DNA of 64,000 nucleotides. Origin: Paraphysomonas bandaiensis (lineage: Eukaryota; Chrysophyceae). The stretch spans positions 489,344 to 553,343 of the forward strand of contig CBFFRP010000066.1 in the NCBI GenBank assembly GCA_965644295.1, in the 5' to 3' direction. A program made the translations under genes and the position numbers. Shown piece by piece: positions 58,236-64,000 of the stretch. Under the pieces are notes generated by a model, which made no database searches, had not been told where the DNA came from, and saw only the letters and a list, made by a program, of their open reading frames with translations. Numbering within the stretch: position 1 is the stretch's first letter; each line of letters begins with the position of its first letter.

Positions 58236-58605
58236 TTTCCACTTTCAGTGTGACTAGGAAACTCACCCGGCTTGATTAGATCCAATATAATATCCCTGAT
58301 CTTATACAGCCAGTGTTTCATTTTTTCTTACAACTTTGTGAGACTTCATTGAACAGTATAGTACCGTATTAACAAAGTATGTACTTATGTAGTAAGGTAT
58401 TCCTTAACTAATGGTCATTATCACACTGTCATCATCGGCCGCTTGATATATGCGAGCGAGTATTCCTTGCAGTCAAATTGTATCAGACACAACAACCGAA
58501 ATGTTGATTAATTACAGACATAAGAAGAAATAAACGCGCATGACATCCACTACTTCTACCCACTAGCTAGCCAAAAATATCTACTCCTATGCGTTCTACA
58601 TGTGA
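58236..58605. other. intergenic
   Basis: 3' flank of the glycosyltransferase gene; nothing recognised. Confidence 0.45.
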
Positions 58606-59829
58606 CTATTTCGCTGGTGGCTCAAGAGGCTCGCTCTTGGCACCGTCTAGCCACGGAGCTTTAGCGTCGTGATAACCCCATTTTCGATACGACTGTAACT
58701 CCTCGGGATCACAAGGTAGTCCTACGTTCCTTGGGTCCTCGGGGAGACAGCAAACAGAATGATTTAGAAACAAGCTAATGTCAAGTGTACCTCGGTTTTC
58801 TTTGATATGGTCAAGAATATCGATGCTTCTATGGTCGACCCTGCCCTGTCCCTCTGCCTGTACAACTTTATGCTGCAGCCTCTCGACAGCACCATCCACC
58901 CACTTGAAGTGCATCACTGGCAACACTTGTCGCAAATATACCACTTTTGTGTGCTTGGCTCCCCGTATACCAACCACCTTGTGCTTTCCATCTGAGACAG
59001 CAAGAACTGCACGACGAACCATGATCTTGCCAACCGTCCTCAGATTGCACATCACAGGGAATTGGGCAAAAATACTTGCCTCTTCTGGTGGGGTAACTTT
59101 GTTGAGTGCCCCATCGGTGGCCACCCTGTCACGCCACACCCCAAAGATAGCATTGATTCCTTTAGCTTCGCAGGCAGAGAGGAAAGCAGGGAGAGAGTCC
59201 CAACCAGAGGGGTACACTTGCAACTCGTCCGCATCCAACTCTAATATCCAGTCCTCATTACGTAACAAATCCCCATCCCTCAGTTCAGACAAAATCCGCT
59301 CCCGTACTATAGCCATGTTAGAGTTAGACCACAACCCCGTCCACAGGTAGTACCCCGGTAGTCCCCGTGCCCTGAGCACCTCCAGTAGAGGAGAAGAGGA
59401 TGTGAGAATACCTTTTTCGTCGCTTAGAACCAACAGTAGATGCTTGGGCTGGACACCTAGTTCAATGTAGTGTCGAAGAAGGTGGTCCATCATAACCACA
59501 GATGTGTCGGCAGCTACAATTCCGAAGAGTAATAATCGTCCCGATGTGGCAGGAATGTCAACTTTGCCCAAAGTCGGGAGTTTTTCAATACTACCATACG
59601 GCGATGAAGAGAAGCTGACCCAAGATGCATGAGATTTAGGGTCCCGGTACGGACATCCCTCTTTACTAGCGCATCTGCTGGCAGCAGAATCACGCTCTAA
59701 CTGAGACTCTGATTTCCATATTCTCGGAGCGACAACAAACACACCCAACACAACAGTCAAAGCCGCGATATACTTTATTCCAGGTCTTGATATCCATCCC
59801 CCGCTATCTCCAGGGACAGAGCGCCTCAT
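58606..59829 (-). CDS. GT-A-type glycosyltransferase, type II membrane protein
   Basis: Single-exon ORF of 407 aa. One membrane anchor at ~18-36 (IKYIAALTVVLGVFVVAP) behind a short basic tail predicts a Golgi type II protein. Residues ~100-330 match glycosyltransferase family 2-like domains (Glyco_tranf_2_4 pattern): LLFGIVAADTSVVMMDHLLRH, then LLVLSDEKG, ILELDADELQVYP (D199-A-D201, the metal/nucleotide-sugar DxD) and MHFKWVDGA. Likely transfers a sugar to glycoprotein or glycolipid in the Golgi; donor and acceptor are not readable. Confidence 0.8.
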   Translation of the reverse strand: MRRSVPGDSGGWISRPGIKYIAALTVVLGVFVVAPRIWKSESQLERDSAASRCASKEGCPYRDPKSHASWVSFSSSPYGSIEKLPTLGKVDIPATSGRLLLFGIVAADTSVVMMDHLLRHYIELGVQPKHLLLVLSDEKGILTSSSPLLEVLRARGLPGYYLWTGLWSNSNMAIVRERILSELRDGDLLRNEDWILELDADELQVYPSGWDSLPAFLSACEAKGINAIFGVWRDRVATDGALNKVTPPEEASIFAQFPVMCNLRTVGKIMVRRAVLAVSDGKHKVVGIRGAKHTKVVYLRQVLPVMHFKWVDGAVERLQHKVVQAEGQGRVDHRSIDILDHIKENRGTLDISLFLNHSVCCLPEDPRNVGLPCDPEELQSYRKWGYHDAKAPWLDGAKSEPLEPPAK

Positions 59830-60552
59830 CTGATAACACGATCACACATATAGATACATACATACACATACATACACATATGAACAGAGAGATATACAGA
59901 CAACAGAGTATTATAATACAGCAATACAGAGAAGCTACTCACATTGACTTGTCTGACTGCCTCAATTACGATCACACAGTTAGTTGACGTACACTTTAAT
60001 GCATCGCTCGCATGTGTTTAACTGAATCAGCCACAGCCAGGCAGCAGCACCATGAGGCAACAACACGCACATACCATTGAGGAATACGTACGTAGTCTGT
60101 AGTCGTACTACTCCCCAACAGCATGGCATAGATACGGTATCTATTTACTACATCGTCTGTATTCCATTGTAGTTTATGTACTATGTGCGTAGAGCTAAAT
60201 GATGATTCGGTATAGAAGTCTTCGAGTGATGGAAATGAAAGTCAACGTGCACATTCGTTTTTGTCACAGTGATTATGTTTTCGGTTATTGTACATGTGTG
60301 ACTCTGTAGGATACGAGTGAGAGTGTACAGTAGAACATGATCAGCTGTAGTATTATTGTGTTGTAGGGAGACACCATAATTTCCTATCACTAACGATTTC
60401 TGTAGTATTTGCAAAGAGACTTGTCTTTTGCCTACCTGTAGTGTAGTTTGAACGGAGGACAACGGGCGAACTGGATCCGTGAGTGTTTGATTGATCTGTA
60501 GTATCAGTGCTGTATTTTCGATCCAAGTACGTATTTCTCTACGTGATAGGAA
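59830..60552. other. intergenic; possible retroelement 5' leader
   Basis: An ATACATAC run near 59855-59880 lies just upstream of the glycosyltransferase. From about 60180 the composition shifts. I looked for an LTR end and tRNA primer-binding site ahead of the gag-like ORF and found none resembling those at 14474. Confidence 0.4.
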
Positions 60553-62313
60553 ATGATGAAGAAGTCGAGCAACGAGAAGCTCAAGAAGTTTAGGAACAAG
60601 GCGTTGGACCAGCGGTCCAGGGGCCAAGGGGCAGAGGCATTGACCCCAACGGTGCCGATTCTGAAGTATGGGACGAACACCAACCTGGCGGTATTTAAGC
60701 AGAAGCTCACAGTGGCCGCCATGATGCTATTTGGTGACCTAGCGAGGCTCGTGGAGACCGATGAGTATTATGAACCACCCAAGATAAAGATTGAGGACTA
60801 CGATCTCGATAATGACCCCCACGGTCTGAACCTGGAAGAACTTAAGGATGCGAGAAAGACACGCCAAAGGAAGATTGACCAAATGCGTGACAACCGATCA
60901 GCTTTCTATGCGTTCATGTATGACAGACTGAGCAACGAGTCCGTGGACGCGATTAAGCAATTGGAGGAATACGAAGAGATTAACTCCTCCAAGGACCCTC
61001 TACTGTTGTGGCTTGCTATCAAGCAGACTCACAAAACAGCGACGAACTCCAATGTAGGGACCATCATGCGTGCAGAGACGAGAAAGAAGTACCAAGACGT
61101 GCGTCAGGGTCCATTTGAGAGTATCGTGGCCTATAAGGAGCGTTTCGATTTTCTTTTGGAAGCGTACAATGATATGGAGAATCCGAAGATGGAAGAAGAA
61201 GATATAGCTATGGACTTCTTCAGGGGTCTGGACGACACCAGATATGAGGAGTTTAAGACCAGTTTTATGAACGACTTAATGATGGGTACCCAGAAGCCAC
61301 CCAAGCACGTGAACGAGATCTACACTAAAGCTTCGAAGTATATCACCCCGAAGAGAGGAGCGAAACCTAATGGTGGTGTTGCGTTTGTGAGCAGGAAGGA
61401 CACCTCGACTAAACAACAGCGTCGCACAGGTGATGCTGATGACGAGACGAAGTCGAATGGGACCGACGAGTCGAAAGGAGGCGTGCGAAAGCATAGAGGC
61501 CCTATTGTATGTTGGGGTTGTGGAAAGACTGGACACAAGCTAAACCAGTGTCAAGAGAACGTCGAACCAGAGGAGAAACAATGCTCAGTGACTATGCAGA
61601 ATGCGTTCACATCGGGAGGAGAGCGTTTCGAATGGTACGAAGTTCTACTAGACAATCAGGCGGATGTGTCCGTTGTGCACCCGTGGCTACTGACAGATGT
61701 GAGACCTGCCGATCGTAAGTGTAAAGTAGCTGGCTTGTCTGGTCACGCAGTAGAACTGCCCAATGTGGGAGAGCTGCCACAATTTTTCACATGTAAAACT
61801 GCCGACAACTTACGAGTCAGTGTGTTGTGCCAAGCTGATGTCGAAGATCTGTACCCTATTGTGTATGAGCCAGGAGTGTCATACACGGTGTGTCTACCTA
61901 ATAGAGAGCTAGTGTTCTACAGACGGAACAAAATGTATATAGCTGATATGAGGGATTGGGTGACACAAGGCAGGGTAAATATTACGACAACAAGAATGAA
62001 AGAACAAGAATACACTAAAAGCGAAGTGGTGAGAGCTCGGAGGGCGCTGGAACTTGTACGGAACGCGGGTTTCGACTCAGAGCAGGGAGCCATGAACCTT
62101 GTGAGCGACGGAAATGTAACAGACGTGTCGTTGACGGCGCAAGACGTGAGGCGAGCTTTCGACATATACGGGAAGCCTTATGAAGCGGTTAGGGGGAAGA
62201 CCACTAAACGTAAGAGCGGTAGGCAGTACGTGGACGTGGGAATCAAAGCAGATCAGCCCAAGCCGCAACGTTTGTACACACAGAAAGGACGAAGGGCCGA
62301 GGGGTCGCTCTAA
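60553..62313 (+). CDS. retrotransposon gag-like polyprotein, pol missing
   Basis: Uninterrupted ORF of 586 aa, ATG 60553 to TAA 62311-62313. Residues ~60-270 are a helical gag/UBN2-like region. A zinc knuckle CWGCGKTGHKLNQC (C320-x2-C323-x4-H328-x4-C333) is canonical. Residues ~362-440 align with a retropepsin-like region, but the catalytic triplet is LLDNQADVS (D367-N-Q-A) instead of D-S/T-G-A. Residues ~485-545 resemble the copia-type pre-integrase segment ending AVRGKTTKRK. The ORF stops ~30 codons later and no integrase, reverse transcriptase or RNase H follows. Base composition is GC-richer than its flanks. Either a truncated copy, or a gag-only element that depends on others or was domesticated. 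The complete frame argues for recent insertion or selection. Confidence 0.8.
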   Translation: MMKKSSNEKLKKFRNKALDQRSRGQGAEALTPTVPILKYGTNTNLAVFKQKLTVAAMMLFGDLARLVETDEYYEPPKIKIEDYDLDNDPHGLNLEELKDARKTRQRKIDQMRDNRSAFYAFMYDRLSNESVDAIKQLEEYEEINSSKDPLLLWLAIKQTHKTATNSNVGTIMRAETRKKYQDVRQGPFESIVAYKERFDFLLEAYNDMENPKMEEEDIAMDFFRGLDDTRYEEFKTSFMNDLMMGTQKPPKHVNEIYTKASKYITPKRGAKPNGGVAFVSRKDTSTKQQRRTGDADDETKSNGTDESKGGVRKHRGPIVCWGCGKTGHKLNQCQENVEPEEKQCSVTMQNAFTSGGERFEWYEVLLDNQADVSVVHPWLLTDVRPADRKCKVAGLSGHAVELPNVGELPQFFTCKTADNLRVSVLCQADVEDLYPIVYEPGVSYTVCLPNRELVFYRRNKMYIADMRDWVTQGRVNITTTRMKEQEYTKSEVVRARRALELVRNAGFDSEQGAMNLVSDGNVTDVSLTAQDVRRAFDIYGKPYEAVRGKTTKRKSGRQYVDVGIKADQPKPQRLYTQKGRRAEGSL

Positions 62314-62355
62314 GCCGCTTAGGCATTCTTCCTGAGCCAGAAGGGCTCTCGTATC

Positions 62356-62378
62356 GTAATAAAACTTCGTTTTATTAC
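62356..62378 (+). terminator. perfect hairpin 43 bp after the gag-like ORF
   Basis: GTAATAAAAC-TTC-GTTTTATTAC: a 10 bp perfect stem with a 3-base loop, followed by pyrimidine-rich sequence. It may help 3' end formation; there is no functional proof. Confidence 0.35.
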
Positions 62379-63120
62379 TCTTTCCTTTTCACTCTATCTT
62401 TCTTCCTTTCCACTCTATCTTTAAATATAATTATTATAGCTTATATAATTATATTAATAATACTATACTTTAAATAAAAATTAATTACTTTATATAATAT
62501 TAAATAATTATCTTATAATAAAATAAAAATATAGTTTTGGCTTTTTGGCTTTCTGGCTTTTTGGCTTTCTGGCTTTTTGGCTTTTATGAAAATTAGAAAA
62601 AGTTATAAAATTGTTGTAAGGCAATAACAAGCCACAAGTTGATAGTAATGATAGTGTTATTAACTTGTTTTATCAGAGGTTATCTGTGATAATAATGACT
62701 AGCATTCTAATCTGTCTTCTATCACAGACTACACCTACAGCTTACACTTTGGACATATATATGCCCTTACACTATACTAATCCACTGTACATATTGGACT
62801 GTACATATCCTACACCGTATTGTCATCATACACCGTATAATGGTATACCGTTACCCTACTGTAGCTGGCTGTCTACACTGTATATATCCTGTATACTATA
62901 CATCCACAGTATAGTGCAATATACAGCAGTATACTATCAAACCAAGCTTTCACTCCAATGACAGCCAACCTCCTATACGGGGATGACAACACACCCTCCT
63001 ATGTTCAGTCCAACGCCTGATCTCCTCTTTTCGTCCATAAAATATGAACCTATAAATAAATATTAAATACCGTGACATCAATCGGCTATTGCTCGACTAA
63101 GTCACAACCGCCCCCCCATA
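62379..63120. other. AT-rich spacer with GGCTTT tract
   Basis: 62536-62584 is a tandem (TTTTGGCTT/TCTGGCTTT) 9 bp repeat. TACAGCAGTA at 62922-62931 sits amid TATAC words, but no gene start is close by. The 63105-63117 C run precedes the satellite. Confidence 0.5.
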
Positions 63121-64000
63121 ATGCTCTGTGTCATAGGCTTAAACCCAAATGATACGCAGGCCTTTGCCTATAGACAACAAAAAGTGCTCTGTGTCATAGG
63201 CTAAAACCCAAATGATACGCAGGCAATTGTCTATAGACAGAATAAAAGAATGCTCTGTGTCATAGGCTTAAACCCAAATGATACGCAGGCCTTTGCCTAT
63301 AGACAACAAAAAGTGCTCTGTGTCATAGGCTAAAACCCAAATGATACGCAGGCAATTGTCTATAGACAGAATAAAAGAATGCTCTGTGTCATAGGCTTAA
63401 ACCCAAATGATACGCAGGCCTTTGCCTATAGACAACAAAAAGTGCTCTGTGTCATAGGCTAAAACCCAAATGATACGCAGGCAATTGTCTATAGACAGAA
63501 TAAAAGAATGCTCTGTGTCATAGGCTTAAACCCAAATGATACGCAGGCCTTTGCCTATAGACAACAAAAAGTGCTCTGTGTCATAGGCTAAAACCCAAAT
63601 GATACGCAGGCAATTGTCTATAGACAGAATAAAAGAATGCTCTGTGTCATAGGCTTAAACCCAAATGATACGCAGGCCTTTGCCTATAGACAACAAAAAG
63701 TGCTCTGTGTCATAGGCTAAAACCCAAATGATACGCAGGCAATTGTCTATAGACAGAATAAAAGAATGCTCTGTGTCATAGGCTTAAACCCAAATGATAC
63801 GCAGGCCTTTGCCTATAGACAACAAAAAGTGCTCTGTGTCATAGGCTAAAACCCAAATGATACGCAGGCAATTGTCTATAGACAGAATAAAAGAATGCTC
63901 TGTGTCATAGGCTTAAACCCAAATGATACGCAGGCCTTTGCCTATAGACAACAAAAAGTGCTCTGTGTCATAGGCTAAAACCCAAATGATACGCAGGCAA
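63121..64000. repeat. 129 bp dimeric satellite, runs off the right edge
   Basis: Alternating monomers of 63 and 66 bp (ATGCTCTGTGTCATAGGCTT... and GTGCTCTGTGTCATAGGCTA...). Dimer starts fall at 63121, 63250, 63379, 63508, 63637, 63766 and 63895, giving at least 6.8 copies. Dimers look identical while the two monomers differ in their second half (GCCTTTGCCTATAGACAACA against GCAATTGTCTATAGACAGAA). Each monomer carries an inverted pair, TGTCATAGGC and GCCTATAGACA, capable of a hairpin. The array is not interrupted in the window. Confidence 0.95.

Noticed and set aside
60181-60722. Minus-strand ORFs upstream of and over the gag start
   Set aside because: No domain, low complexity, and antisense to the gag frame.
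62665-62961. 98 aa ORF in TATAC-rich DNA
   Set aside because: Composition mirrors upstream/promoter-like words; no homology I recognise.
63121-64000. Telomeric or CRISPR repeat
   Set aside because: Monomers of 63/66 bp are contiguous without unique spacers; the single TAAACCC-like word per monomer is not a telomere array.

Overview
This is a stretch of eukaryotic nuclear DNA, most likely from a unicellular protist. The genes are split by many very short GT-AG introns (mostly 39-76 bp). The proteins include chromatin readers, a three-repeat Myb factor, kinesin-light-chain-type TPRs, a CorA-type Mg2+ channel and a large class-C-like receptor. Long AT-rich gene-free stretches and many simple repeats separate them. 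I favour a stramenopile-like lineage because of the PPCPW ankyrin-like repeats, the multi-copy Tudor/Agenet-like protein and the TPR protein with an N-terminal VSHAW domain. That placement is inference from protein style, not from a marker gene.

Layout. 1-1675: Tudor-like repeat protein, cut by the left edge. 3364-4785: PPCPW repeat protein. 5887-8531 (-): CorA-like channel, divergent from the receptor gene at 9026-13875 (+), for which I could reconstruct all eight exons in frame. 14069-15148: a TIR transposon interrupted by an unusual palindrome of two inverted LTRs joined by initiator-tRNA sequence. 15526-19910 (-): EF-hand/WD40 protein. 20706-21607 (+): metallophosphoesterase. 21608-23963: transposon relics. 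23964-28888 (-): a protein made of three CW-type zinc-finger exons, with a 2.37 kb intron filled by satellite DNA. 30632-32068 (-): DUF268 protein, divergent from the PWWP-PHD chromatin reader at 32407-35451 (+). 35640-36710: nested transposon copies. 37608-40695 (-): LRR protein. 40925-42765: tetranucleotide tract and a 49-copy minisatellite. 43186-43676: a complete TIR element. 44004-46152 (-): IQ-motif protein, divergent from the Myb gene at 46882-49551 (+). 50389-52626 (-): TPR protein. 53515-54808 (-): acyltransferase, divergent from the alpha/beta hydrolase at 55331-56779 (+). 57067-58235: solo LTR and another TIR-family copy. 58606-59829 (-): Golgi-type glycosyltransferase. 60553-62313 (+): gag-like retroelement ORF lacking pol. 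63121 to the edge: a 129 bp dimeric satellite.

The genes do not form one pathway. Several lie head to head in pairs sharing a few hundred bases, and these shared upstream regions repeatedly carry the palindrome-like motif TACAGCAGTA/TACTGCTGTA, a candidate promoter element. Three proteins (PWWP-PHD, CW, Tudor-like) look like histone or chromatin readers and one (Myb3R type) is a DNA-binding factor. The LRR, IQ and EF-hand/WD40 proteins would suit a flagellar or cytoskeletal role, but that is only a guess. The most unusual item is the LTR-tRNA-LTR palindrome at 14174-14847, which is flanked by a perfect 5 bp target duplication.
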